DNA of 59,277 bases, taken from the IMG/VR virus record IMGVR_UViG_3300027969_000114, positions 1 through 59,277 of that record, one strand, 5' to 3'. Positions 22,907 through 30,777 of this stretch are shown one piece after another; position 1 is the stretch's first letter, and the number at the start of each line of letters is the position of its first letter. This stretch comes from a virus. The position numbers and the translations under genes were made by a program. The notes below the pieces were generated by a model. That model was not told the DNA's origin. It ran no database searches and saw only the letters and a program-made list of their open reading frames with translations.

Positions 22907-23428
22907 TTATTTATTGATTTGTTGTTTACGAGTTTTGAATGCTTCTAAGTCGCTAGGAGTTAGTGAGCTTTTAAATGTATTGTAAAGTATTCCTAGTTCG
23001 TCTTCGGTATGTACGTTAGGTAACATATCTAAGCGAAACTTTGGCGATTGTGCTACCGTTACACTTGATCCCGAAGCATCCGTATCCTTGTCTGTCACTA
23101 ACCCAAGCATCGAGCTTAAAGCGTATCTTCTGAAGTACGTTACACCCGATCCGTAGCTCTGATATTCGTTCATAGCTCCCAACTTTACAAGCGGTATAGT
23201 AGTAAAGCTTTCTAGTTGTTCTCCACTCTCTACGTGGAAAAGAATAGTCTTAATCCCGTTGTCTTGTAATAGTTGAGTAAAACAAAGCTTATGCTTTTTA
23301 AGTAGCGGATTAATAACGCTAAAGATTTGAGGTAAGTCCGCATAGGTGTAGTTATGCCCCTTAGTGTCCTTGTGAATAATCGGGCATTCGTTTTGAAAAT
23401 CCGATAGTGCTTTAATTAAGTTTTTCAT
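22907..23428 (-). CDS. erf: ERF-family single-strand annealing protein
   Basis: A 173-residue recombinase of the ERF superfamily. The N terminus (IKALSDFQNECPIIHKD) is followed by YADLPQIFSVINPLLKKHKL, then HVESGEQLES and GSGVTYFRRYALSSMLGLVTDKDTDAS, the conserved ERF core. It would anneal complementary single strands during replication and recombination. The start overlaps the 53-residue microprotein by 17 nt. Confidence 0.88.
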   Translation of the reverse strand: MKNLIKALSDFQNECPIIHKDTKGHNYTYADLPQIFSVINPLLKKHKLCFTQLLQDNGIKTILFHVESGEQLESFTTIPLVKLGAMNEYQSYGSGVTYFRRYALSSMLGLVTDKDTDASGSSVTVAQSPKFRLDMLPNVHTEDELGILYNTFKSSLTPSDLEAFKTRKQQINK

Positions 23429-23573
23429 TTGAAATTATGTTTACAAGTTTAGAATTTGATTTGTAGCATTCGCTTTGTATTAAGTCCTTGACTTCCCAAA
23501 GGTTTGCATCGTACGACCAAGTCATAGTATATAAACCCGCTTGGTCTTGGAATTGTGCTTTTAAAACTTTCAT
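23412..23573 (-). CDS. Conserved 53-residue early microprotein
   Basis: Begins MKVLKAQFQDQAGLYTMTWS and ends IISNEKLN. The start ATG overlaps the stop of the 36-residue gene (ATGA) and its end runs 17 nt into erf. The unit B version (54713-54886) has the same pattern of aromatic and acidic residues, and the same couplings at its 5' end. Unknown role. Confidence 0.78.
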   Translation of the reverse strand: MKVLKAQFQDQAGLYTMTWSYDANLWEVKDLIQSECYKSNSKLVNIISNEKLN

Positions 23574-23680
23574 AGCCCTTGAACGATATAAAGAACTTGG
23601 AAGATAATACCTACGAATGTAGCGACTAAGACTAACTCCGTTAAATCTTGTTTGTCAAAATTTTTAATGTAATCTCTCAT
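23570..23680 (-). CDS. Conserved 36-residue membrane microprotein
   Basis: Starts MRDYIKNFDKQDLTELVL and continues VATFVGIIFQVLYIVQGL. Residues about 15-36 form one hydrophobic membrane segment after a polar N terminus. The unit B copy (54883-54993) has 36 residues and differs at only about four positions. It is the first gene after the early promoter-like element. A host-takeover or membrane-remodelling peptide is possible. Confidence 0.85.
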   Translation of the reverse strand: MRDYIKNFDKQDLTELVLVATFVGIIFQVLYIVQGL

Positions 23681-23719
23681 TTTTTTGTTGTTTAGAATTA
23701 ATTACCCTTTTTGTTGAAA

Positions 23720-23727
23720 CAAAGATA
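23720..23727 (-). promoter_or_regulatory. Early promoter -7 element (Bacteroidota type)
   Basis: The minus strand reads TATCTTTG, an exact match to the Bacteroidota TAnnTTTG -7 consensus, 39 nt before the first early start codon. No convincing TTTG -33 box at the usual distance, only a T-rich tract. Confidence 0.5.
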
Positions 23728-23797
23728 TGAGGTTTAACCCAATAAAAAAAATTCTTTTTTAAATTTATTTATCTAACGGTCAATTATTTTTATTTAT

Positions 23798-23825
23798 TGT
23801 CACACATTTATATAAAATTGTGACA
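23798..23825 (-). promoter_or_regulatory. Inverted repeat upstream of early promoter
   Basis: TGTCACA, 14 nt, TGTGACA forms a perfect 7-bp inverted repeat in a very AT-rich stretch about 70 bp upstream of the early -7 element. An operator or activator site is plausible; its right arm touches the terminator. Confidence 0.35.
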
Positions 23826-23827
23826 CA

Positions 23828-23860
23828 AAAAAGCCCTAAGACATTATCCTAGAGCTTTTT
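23828..23860 (-). terminator. Intrinsic terminator after lysis operon
   Basis: Minus strand AAAAAGCTCTA, 11-nt loop, TAGGGCTTTTT (one G-U) followed by a further T. It lies 43 nt after the phosphoesterase stop and separates late and early transcription. A different hairpin serves the same place in unit B. Confidence 0.82.
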
Positions 23861-23903
23861 ACACACAATTCTAAACCTATAACACTATGAAAAACAATCT
23901 AAT

Positions 23904-24893
23904 TTACACTATTCTACCATCTTTTATCATAATATTGGAAACTTTTGTTTTACCATTATTGATTTCTACCAATCCGAATCCGTGATTATGTTGAGCAAAA
24001 GGATAATACTTAGGGGATAGTTGAGTTAAACAACCCATTGAGTAAGTATGAAAGAACTCTTTAAAGCCATTCTTTTTAGTTGTGCTTGTCGTTCTATGAA
24101 CGTGACCTATGATCGTGTTACAAAACGTTTTGTTAAACGTAGATTGGCTAGGATTCATCCCGCCAGCCATAACCTCGTGTCCGTGTAGTAATAGCAAGTC
24201 GGCTATTTCCATACCTTGCCAATCGGGAACGTAAGTAATATTAAGCTTATCTAATCTAAAGAATTGCTCGAATTGCATCTCGTGTAATTGCGCAAACTCT
24301 TCCGCTTGATCGTTAAGATATCTTTGCCATCTATTCTCGTGGTTTCCCATCTTATAATAGATAGGAATTAAAGGAAAAATATCTCTTATCTTTTGTAAAA
24401 AATTTCGCCCCATCTCGATTTCACGAGGGAAGTCCCTCATATCTTTTTCCTTTTCGTGTCTACTTATTGCGTAGCAGTCTAGGACATCTCCTAGCAGAAT
24501 TAGACAATCGATTTTTTCTTCTCTTAAATGTTTAATTGCACAAGTCAAAGCCTCTAAAGAATGATAAGGAACGTGAATATCTGAAAGGATTCCTACCTTC
24601 TTAAAGTCATCCGTAAGCTTTAGGCTAGTATATTCTTTACCTAAGCTTTGCTCTATTCCGAAATTATCTACTTCGCTAAGGTCGAACGATTCTATTACCG
24701 CACTTGGTCGATTTTTTTTAAAATGCTCCGAGCGGTTGCTTACCGTAATACCCATTCTAGTTAAATGCCTATGAAAGTTTTCTTGAGATTCAAAGCCATA
24801 GCTTGCAAAGTTCTCACGTTCAAAGTCTACCCGAGTTAAATTGACCGAAAAGAAATGGTCTTTAATAGCTTGCGCCTTTTTATTTAATTGCAT
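23904..24893 (-). CDS. Calcineurin-like metallophosphoesterase
   Basis: A 329-residue protein with all metal-binding motifs in order: SDIHVPYHS, LILLGDVLDCY, KMGNHENRW, LLLHGHEV, IGHVHRTTS. The N-terminal 95 residues are unlike a catalytic domain and contain YGFESQENFHRHLTRMGITV, possibly a DNA-binding helix. It starts 14 nt inside the u-spanin gene, so belongs to the lysis operon. Nuclease or phosphatase substrate is not evident. Confidence 0.85.
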   Translation of the reverse strand: MQLNKKAQAIKDHFFSVNLTRVDFERENFASYGFESQENFHRHLTRMGITVSNRSEHFKKNRPSAVIESFDLSEVDNFGIEQSLGKEYTSLKLTDDFKKVGILSDIHVPYHSLEALTCAIKHLREEKIDCLILLGDVLDCYAISRHEKEKDMRDFPREIEMGRNFLQKIRDIFPLIPIYYKMGNHENRWQRYLNDQAEEFAQLHEMQFEQFFRLDKLNITYVPDWQGMEIADLLLLHGHEVMAGGMNPSQSTFNKTFCNTIIGHVHRTTSTTKKNGFKEFFHTYSMGCLTQLSPKYYPFAQHNHGFGLVEINNGKTKVSNIMIKDGRIV

Positions 24894-25335
24894 TTAATCC
24901 GAATTTAAGATACAAATAAGCTACCAAAGCTATTAACTCAATAAGTAATAACCAAACTACCCACATAGGAACTCGGTACTTAATAACTTCTTTGTCTCGG
25001 TATTCAATCCATTTTACCTTTGAGTTACGATAGTTATTCTCTATCTCGTTTCTCATTGAATCAATATCGATTTGAGCTTGAATATTGCCACCTACGGAAC
25101 GAATTATAACCTTCCCTTGTGGTAGGACTAATTTACTATAAAAGTTGCTTAAAAGCCCACTTGAGTCGCAAGGGTTTACGATAGTTAAAGTATCGTGAAT
25201 AGCCCTAAACTTTTCGACTATTTTCACGCTTTGTATAGTATCGATTCTGAGGACTTCTTTATACTCAGTAATAGATTTACTAGGCTTGCAAGATAAGAAT
25301 CCAACACAAGCCAAAAGAATAAGGAATTTTTGCAT
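24880..25335 (-). CDS. Unimolecular spanin (u-spanin)
   Basis: A 151-residue protein with a lipoprotein signal and lipobox FLSC (lipidated Cys16) at the N terminus, a periplasmic segment, and a C-terminal membrane helix (about 124-143, VVWLLLIELIALVAYLYLKF). Having both an outer-membrane lipid anchor and an inner-membrane helix is the hallmark of u-spanins, which fuse the two membranes in the last step of Gram-negative lysis. It follows lysozyme by 2 nt. Confidence 0.8.
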   Translation of the reverse strand: MQKFLILLACVGFLSCKPSKSITEYKEVLRIDTIQSVKIVEKFRAIHDTLTIVNPCDSSGLLSNFYSKLVLPQGKVIIRSVGGNIQAQIDIDSMRNEIENNYRNSKVKWIEYRDKEVIKYRVPMWVVWLLLIELIALVAYLYLKFGLNAIK

Positions 25336-25337
25336 AT

Positions 25338-25793
25338 CTATGAGAAATAAAGGTTAGCCTCAGCTTGTCTTCTTAAAGTTAATCCTTTTAAGACAGTTCC
25401 ATTAGCTTTGTTCCATTTCATAAACTCATCTGCTATGGTTACATCTAATGGATTAGCGTTTACCTTTTTGATTAAGGTAGATTTTTGTAAGTTACCATTG
25501 CCTAGATTATAAGCAAAAGAAGTGAGTGCATCGAAGTTCCCTTGAGATATGTCATCACGGCAAAATGAATCAACCGCTTTCTCATACGTTACCAATAAAA
25601 ATTTAAGTAGTTCTTCAGCTTTCTCTTTTGTAATAGGAGTATCTGTTAATTTAACTTTTGTTCCATCTGGGTAATATGTATTACCAAAACCGATTGTAGG
25701 AATCGAGGCTGGACAAAGGTACGGCTTGAGTTTCAATCCCTCAAACTGCTTTATTAGGTCGAGACCTTTTTGGCTTAACTTCGTTATTTTCAT
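25338..25793 (-). CDS. Phage lysozyme (endolysin), GH24
   Basis: A 151-residue muramidase if started at MKITKLSQ (25793), matching unit B in length and overlap; an ATG 10 codons upstream is unlikely. The E-8aa-C-5aa-T triad is Glu18, Cys27 and Thr33 (the T4 type with Cys replacing Asp), in QFEGLKLKPYLC...PTIGFG. No signal sequence, so export needs a holin. It overlaps the holin-like gene by 53 nt. Confidence 0.93.
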   Translation of the reverse strand: MKITKLSQKGLDLIKQFEGLKLKPYLCPASIPTIGFGNTYYPDGTKVKLTDTPITKEKAEELLKFLLVTYEKAVDSFCRDDISQGNFDALTSFAYNLGNGNLQKSTLIKKVNANPLDVTIADEFMKWNKANGTVLKGLTLRRQAEANLYFS

Positions 25794-26067
25794 CTGTAAT
25801 ATTAAGTTTAGATTTAAGTACACTATTTTCGCTTTTTAGGCTATGTACTTCGGCAGTCAAGATATCTATTTTATCACTTAATTCTTTTACTTTATCGCTC
25901 ATATCTTGCGCCATCTCTCGCCAAATTTTAATTGCTGCTTCGGTATTCGACAACTCCCCACCTTGTAAATCTACTTTCTCTTTTTTGCGTGTGCTAAAAT
26001 AAGTTGCAATTGATGCAATTAAAGCCGTAAGAATATTAGTAAACCAGTCGGGTAGGGAGTTAAGCAC
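25741..26067 (-). CDS. Putative holin-like membrane protein
   Basis: A 108-residue protein with one N-terminal hydrophobic segment (WFTNILTALIASIATYF, about 8-24), a basic turn RKKEK, and a coiled coil from residue 50 (VKELSDKIDILTAEVHSLKSE). Its place directly upstream of and overlapping the lysozyme fits a class III-like holin, though single-helix anchors of other function are possible. Nearly identical to 58088-58414. Confidence 0.55.
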   Translation of the reverse strand: MLNSLPDWFTNILTALIASIATYFSTRKKEKVDLQGGELSNTEAAIKIWREMAQDMSDKVKELSDKIDILTAEVHSLKSENSVLKSKLNITDENNEVKPKRSRPNKAV

Positions 26068-26069
26068 CG

Positions 26070-26339
26070 TTAATCTTTTTTAAGTTTGTGTAAAATTTGA
26101 GCCTTTGCGATAATAGCGAAGTTTTCGTTATCCTTTACAAAGTTTTTAAACGTTTCTTGGTCGCTAGAATCTAAGTCTAATTCTTCTCCTTTATTAAGAG
26201 CTAAAGCCCACTCCCAGAATTTAAGTGCATCGCCCTTAGATTGTTGAACAAGTGAGTTAGCGACAAGCTTACCAGCGTTAGCGTTTTCAATGGCTTTGCC
26301 ATCTAAATCTACTAGGTTAAAGTTTAAATCTATTTTCAT
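26070..26339 (-). CDS. Conserved late protein, unknown
   Basis: An 89-residue soluble protein (MKIDLNFNLVDLDGKAIENANAGK...). One of the best conserved proteins between the units, two residue changes. It opens the lysis transcription unit, 20 nt after the late motif at 26360-26386, and has a leader with AACAACAAAAGA. Could regulate lysis or be a small tail factor. Confidence 0.65.
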   Translation of the reverse strand: MKIDLNFNLVDLDGKAIENANAGKLVANSLVQQSKGDALKFWEWALALNKGEELDLDSSDQETFKNFVKDNENFAIIAKAQILHKLKKD

Positions 26340-26359
26340 TCTTTTGTTGTTTATTTCAC

Positions 26360-26386
26360 TATAAACGCAATTAGATATTTTTTGTT
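26360..26386 (-). promoter_or_regulatory. Late promoter-like motif, site A4
   Basis: Minus strand AACAAA, 12 nt, GCGTTTATA. Unlike the other positions the start codon is 20 nt further on, leaving room for a short leader. It would drive the lysis operon. Confidence 0.7.
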
Positions 26387-26393
26387 TCTAAAT

Positions 26394-26714
26394 TTAGAAA
26401 GGCAAAGGATAAGCTACAATCTCAGGATACAAAAAGTTTTGAATTTGAGCATCCAAGTTAGCTTCGATTGCCTCGCAGTCTAGTAAAGCCGTAAGCCAAG
26501 ATTCGACCATTTCTTTAGTGACCTCATCGTAAGGAGTGAAGCTTGCTTCGTGTGGTGCATCTACTTTTAATAAATTATAATAGTCTGCCGTAAAATGAAT
26601 GACATCTTCTTCGTATTGCTTTTGCGCTCTGTAATGAATTGTGCTAATTACTTTGTCCATTCCGTCAATGGAAGGGATAGAGTCTAATTGAGATATTACC
26701 CAGTTGAATGCCAT
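26394..26714 (-). CDS. Conserved small protein after the tail fibre
   Basis: A 106-residue protein with IPSIDGMDKVISTIHYRAQKQY and FTPYDEVTKEMVESWLTALLDCEAIEANLDAQ. It resembles a family seen near tail genes in Bacteroidota phages, without known role. Starts 1 nt after the fibre stop. The second copy is 58736-59062, the C termini differ. Confidence 0.65.
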   Translation of the reverse strand: MAFNWVISQLDSIPSIDGMDKVISTIHYRAQKQYEEDVIHFTADYYNLLKVDAPHEASFTPYDEVTKEMVESWLTALLDCEAIEANLDAQIQNFLYPEIVAYPLPF

Positions 26715-26715
26715 A

Positions 26716-29700
26716 TTATTTATTTTCTAAGATTTTAATTTTTGCTTCTAATTCTTGAACTGCTTTAATTAAAGGAACTACGATATTAGCATATCTTACG
26801 TTTTCAACTTGACCGCTTCCATCTTCATTTGCAAAATCTGCTAAGTATGAAGAAACTTCAGCCACTTCCTCAGCTATAAGTCCTAAGAATTTTTTATCTG
26901 AATATCTATAATAGTCTTTTTTGTAAGTAAATTCTTTAGGCTTTAGTGCTAAAATTGTATTTAATCCGCTAGCATTCCAATCTGTAATGTTGTCTTTAAA
27001 TCTAGCAGACGATACGGTAGAGCGTTGCATTGACCCATCGCTAAACACAACCACATTTGCGACTGAACTAGTTGTAAAATTGTAGACTCCGGGTGCATAA
27101 ATTGCCCCATCATTTCTTACACCAAATCTTGTGTTACCTAAATTATCTGCAGCAACAAAAGCATAATTTGAACTTCCTCCATCTTGACCGCAAACAATTA
27201 ATTTAATACTAGAGCTTCCTGTTGTATTTATGCCTACATTCCCCCCGCTAGTAATCCGCATACGTTCGGCTGAATTAACATCAAAACGAATAAAATTACT
27301 TGTTTCATTTACATAAATAATGTTATTTCTACTTCCGCTAGCAGACAATCCTAAACCTGTAGAACCACCTTGAATGTATAAATATCCATTCCCCGAATAA
27401 CTATAAATCGAGTTATTAGTAGTAGGAATAGATGCCGTAGTAGATAGTTGAATTATACCATCGCTAGTAATCCGCATACGTTCGGTAGCTGCAGTTTCAA
27501 AGACTAAATTATTATCTGCACCAATAGAAGCAGCTGAACCTCCTCGAATACCTAAATAACCCGTGTTATTTGCATTATCAGTCCAGCTAATTCCATTCCC
27601 TCCATTTGGACCTACTACTGATAATTTATAACCCGGCGCCGTCGTTCCTATGCCGACATTTCCACCTAAGCCATTTAAAATTAAAGAACGATATGCAACA
27701 CCATCTTGGAAAGATTGTAAGAATGCTAAGTTATTAGCACCATCTACCCCTATTGATAAAGTCTTTGATGTAGTTACTGAATCATTTACTCTTAATTGAC
27801 CATTATTTGTTGAAGCTGTTGTACTACCGAATACTTGTAATAATGCTACTGAACTTGTGCTAGATGTTCCGTTGATTAATACGTTTCCAGCGGAAGTAAT
27901 AACTTGTCTAAAAGCCCCTACTGTTCTATCATAAATGCCAAAAAATCCGTCATCTACTGCATTGACATCAATAATTAAATCAAATCTTTTATTACTATTT
28001 CTATTTGTTATTGCAATTGGTACAGCATTTGTAGAAGTTGCTTGTATTGTAATAGCTACCCCTGACAAAGCAGTGCTTTGACTTGCTATTTGACCACTAA
28101 ACGTAGCACTTGTACCGCTTAAAGCTCCCGAAAGTGTGCCTCCCGATAAAGGTAGGTAAGCAGATAAATTTGAAGTAAGGGCAATAGTACCGCTTGAGTT
28201 TGGCATCGTAAACTCATAAGCTGCATTACCGTGAATAAATTTAGTAGCCTTTGTATTTGTGCTATTAATAAATTCTACGTGGTTAGTATTTGCTTTAAAA
28301 TGAGAATAACCAGCTTGACTTGCGTATCCTACGGTTTCACTTACAAAAAGTAAATCGTGTTTAGAGCCAGCAAAAAAGTATTTTAATCCAGTAATTGTTT
28401 CAAGTCCAGTAAGATGAACAACCGCCGAATCTAAAGCGTAAGTAGAAGTATCTACAGAACCATCTGCTTTTAAGAATTGCGCAGAAGTACCGCTAGTCTT
28501 AATAAATGAAGTTGCGGTTATGCTATTTTCAAAAGTTGCACTTTTATCTGAATTTAAAGTTAAAGCTCCAACACCTCCGTTTACTTCAAAGTGTAAAGTT
28601 CCGCTTGGGTTATAATTTGCAAAAGTTAAACGTGAACCAGTATGATAAATAGCACCGCTTCCCGCAGTCATTCCAGTAACAAATAAAGCAGAAGCAGTAA
28701 TTGAACTAGATAAACTTACTGAAGTTCCGTTCAAAGCTCCAGTTAAAGTTCCGCCCGCTAAAGGCAAATAAGTAGAAGATGCTGCGCTTGTAGTTAAATA
28801 AGTGCTATTATCGTAGCTAATTGTAGTTCCACTTGCCTTTACAAAACCAGTACCATTTAATTGAGCTTGAGCGCCTAAGTTAGTTAATGCAGCTCCAGAA
28901 GTTGTTGCTCCAGTTCCACCTCTATTAATAGCTACTGCTACTCCATTCCAAGTAGCTGAAGTTATTGAGCCAGCATAATCAAAAGTATTAGTAGACCAAG
29001 AAACATTTGATGGAGCTTGAAAATGTCTATCCCAAGAACCAGCTGCTATTGAATTATCTGTTAATTCGACTTGAGCATATCCTCCAGATGGAATTGAAAC
29101 AATTAACGTGTTAGAATTATTATTAACAGTTATTGCTCCACTAGATTGATTATTATTAAATATATAAACTGCACCTTTAGGCAAAGTTGTCGCATCCGGT
29201 AGCTTAATTGTTTGACCTCCAGAGCCATTAACTAAATATGAAGGAACTGAAGCAACTGTTAAAACTATTTGAGTTCCAGAAGCAGTAACAGAACTAAATC
29301 CATCAAAAATATTATTAACAGTAAGATTATTACTACCTAAGTTTACGTTTGTTGTAGCACCCGTGTAAGGAACAAGTAAATTTAAAGCATTTTGTAAATC
29401 AACTTGAGAACTAAGAGTTCCAGTAATTGCTCCCCAAACTGCACTAGAATCTTTTATTTCAATGTAAGCCGAACCCGACCATCTATAAATAAGGTTAGTA
29501 GCTAAAACTACATAAATCTTACCTTGTTCTCCCGTTACGGGTAACGCTCCGAAAGTAGCAACCTCTATTATATCGTCTACAAAGCTAGGTAATTGACTAG
29601 AAGGTACTAAGCCTCCTACTAAATCAGCCTTTAAACCTAGTACCGTGTTTAAGTCGGTTTGGTTAGTTAGTGTACCTCCGATTTGCCCCCAATTAACTCC

Positions 29701-29874
29701 AAAGTTTCCTACTAAGGAATTGATATTTATCTCAACTACGCTAGGAGTTACGTTTAAAACTATGTCCTCTCTATTGTCTATAATATTGACATCTATTACC
29801 TCATCGCTTCCGCTAGAAGTAATCGTAATTAAATTAGTCGTTTCGGTAACTATGATGTCTATAATATCTTCCAT
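26716..29874 (-). CDS. Tail fibre with S74 intramolecular chaperone
   Basis: A 1052-residue fibre. Repeats of YLPLAGGTLTGAL and related Gly/Thr/Ser segments form the shaft. Long beta-helical-like stretches follow, and the C terminus (about 955-1052) is a peptidase S74 domain with SARFKDNI, FLGLIAEEVAEV and a closing coiled coil. S74 domains trimerise the fibre and cut themselves off at a Ser. The first 126 codons and the last 75 match the partial fibres at the window ends. The gene shares A-type codon use, suggesting it belongs to the A lineage. Confidence 0.9.
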   Translation of the reverse strand: MEDIIDIIVTETTNLITITSSGSDEVIDVNIIDNREDIVLNVTPSVVEININSLVGNFGVNWGQIGGTLTNQTDLNTVLGLKADLVGGLVPSSQLPSFVDDIIEVATFGALPVTGEQGKIYVVLATNLIYRWSGSAYIEIKDSSAVWGAITGTLSSQVDLQNALNLLVPYTGATTNVNLGSNNLTVNNIFDGFSSVTASGTQIVLTVASVPSYLVNGSGGQTIKLPDATTLPKGAVYIFNNNQSSGAITVNNNSNTLIVSIPSGGYAQVELTDNSIAAGSWDRHFQAPSNVSWSTNTFDYAGSITSATWNGVAVAINRGGTGATTSGAALTNLGAQAQLNGTGFVKASGTTISYDNSTYLTTSAASSTYLPLAGGTLTGALNGTSVSLSSSITASALFVTGMTAGSGAIYHTGSRLTFANYNPSGTLHFEVNGGVGALTLNSDKSATFENSITATSFIKTSGTSAQFLKADGSVDTSTYALDSAVVHLTGLETITGLKYFFAGSKHDLLFVSETVGYASQAGYSHFKANTNHVEFINSTNTKATKFIHGNAAYEFTMPNSSGTIALTSNLSAYLPLSGGTLSGALSGTSATFSGQIASQSTALSGVAITIQATSTNAVPIAITNRNSNKRFDLIIDVNAVDDGFFGIYDRTVGAFRQVITSAGNVLINGTSSTSSVALLQVFGSTTASTNNGQLRVNDSVTTSKTLSIGVDGANNLAFLQSFQDGVAYRSLILNGLGGNVGIGTTAPGYKLSVVGPNGGNGISWTDNANNTGYLGIRGGSAASIGADNNLVFETAATERMRITSDGIIQLSTTASIPTTNNSIYSYSGNGYLYIQGGSTGLGLSASGSRNNIIYVNETSNFIRFDVNSAERMRITSGGNVGINTTGSSSIKLIVCGQDGGSSNYAFVAADNLGNTRFGVRNDGAIYAPGVYNFTTSSVANVVVFSDGSMQRSTVSSARFKDNITDWNASGLNTILALKPKEFTYKKDYYRYSDKKFLGLIAEEVAEVSSYLADFANEDGSGQVENVRYANIVVPLIKAVQELEAKIKILENK

Positions 29875-29877
29875 TTC

Positions 29878-30216
29878 TTAGCGTGTTACTTCTGGTGTTA
29901 CATTAAATCCCCCTTTTACGTATGTCTTTACTTCGCCAGTAGACAAAGTAAATTGAATATCGTAAACGTAATTGTAAACCTCAATGTCAATTATTTGAGC
30001 GTTGATTTTGAATAAACCCGAAGCTGCGGTTGTAATTGTAATGCCAGCCGAGCTAACCGAAGTTAAAGAAAGAATAGCAGCAGTATCGCTATAATTCTTT
30101 CTAAGTTGCATTCTGATTGTAGCACCAGTTAAATTAATAGCCGTGCCATTCTTTTTAACCTCGAAAGCTACTTCGCTAAAAGTATCGCCTTTTGTATGCG
30201 TGAAATTAAGAGCCAT
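29878..30216 (-). CDS. Putative baseplate/fibre-adaptor protein, unit B
   Basis: A 112-residue copy of the protein at 377-715 with few residue changes (for example TAAILSLTSVSSAG). It is one of several stretches next to the fibre gene that are far more alike between units than the rest, marking the edge of the shared cassette. Gln codons here are still CAA, whereas genes from 30270 onward use CAG often. Confidence 0.55.
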   Translation of the reverse strand: MALNFTHTKGDTFSEVAFEVKKNGTAINLTGATIRMQLRKNYSDTAAILSLTSVSSAGITITTAASGLFKINAQIIDIEVYNYVYDIQFTLSTGEVKTYVKGGFNVTPEVTR

Positions 30217-30269
30217 TTTGTATTTTGTTAAGGTAAACCTTTAGTTTTGTAACGTTAGATTTCTTTGGT

Positions 30270-30770
30270 TTATAAATACCAGCCACCGAAATCTGCTGTT
30301 TTGTCTGGGTACATATCTGCATTTGAGTTGTTATTATATTCTGGAAATGAAGACTGATTAAAACTCATATAATCGATAAACCTTCTAGTGTAGTGTTCGG
30401 CTATTGATCGCTCTTTTTCTACTAAAAAGTCGATTTCGTCCTTATCTACGTTTTGGCTATTTTCGCTGTTATGTTTATAAACACCTTTATTTGCAATAGT
30501 ATAAGCAGAGAAAGGCAAAAATTCCACCATAGCCCAATGGATTACCATAGGTTTAATATACACGTTTAATAAAGTTAGGTATGGATTAGCTAAATTACCT
30601 GCAACTAAAGCATTTGTGATTTTATCAAATAACTTAGTGCCTAAGTAGTTCTGAATATGAATATCCTGAGCTACCTTAATCCATTGCACAAATTTATCTG
30701 GATCAATGTTTCCATTAATTGCAGTAAATTTTACTAAATCATCTCTTGTAATTAATAAAGCCTGAGCCAT
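30270..30770 (-). CDS. Head-tail connector-like protein (DUF6712-type), unit B
   Basis: A 166-residue homologue of 769-1269, same length. Conserved ends are MAQAL at the start and NGWYL/GGWYL. It is 7 nt from the portal gene: no homing endonuclease separates them here, showing the original arrangement. Assigned as head-completion by family resemblance and position. Confidence 0.55.
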   Translation of the reverse strand: MAQALLITRDDLVKFTAINGNIDPDKFVQWIKVAQDIHIQNYLGTKLFDKITNALVAGNLANPYLTLLNVYIKPMVIHWAMVEFLPFSAYTIANKGVYKHNSENSQNVDKDEIDFLVEKERSIAEHYTRRFIDYMSFNQSSFPEYNNNSNADMYPDKTADFGGWYL

Positions 30771-30777
30771 CGTCTAA

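Noticed and set aside
23600-24000. tRNA, CRISPR or attachment site in the early intergenic regions
   Set aside because: No cloverleaf, no regularly spaced repeats and no integrase or tRNA remnant are seen.
26716-29874. Fibre gene as a collagen-like or phase-variable gene
   Set aside because: No Gly-X-Y runs or tandem identical repeats; the repeated YLPLxGGTLxGAL segments are degenerate.
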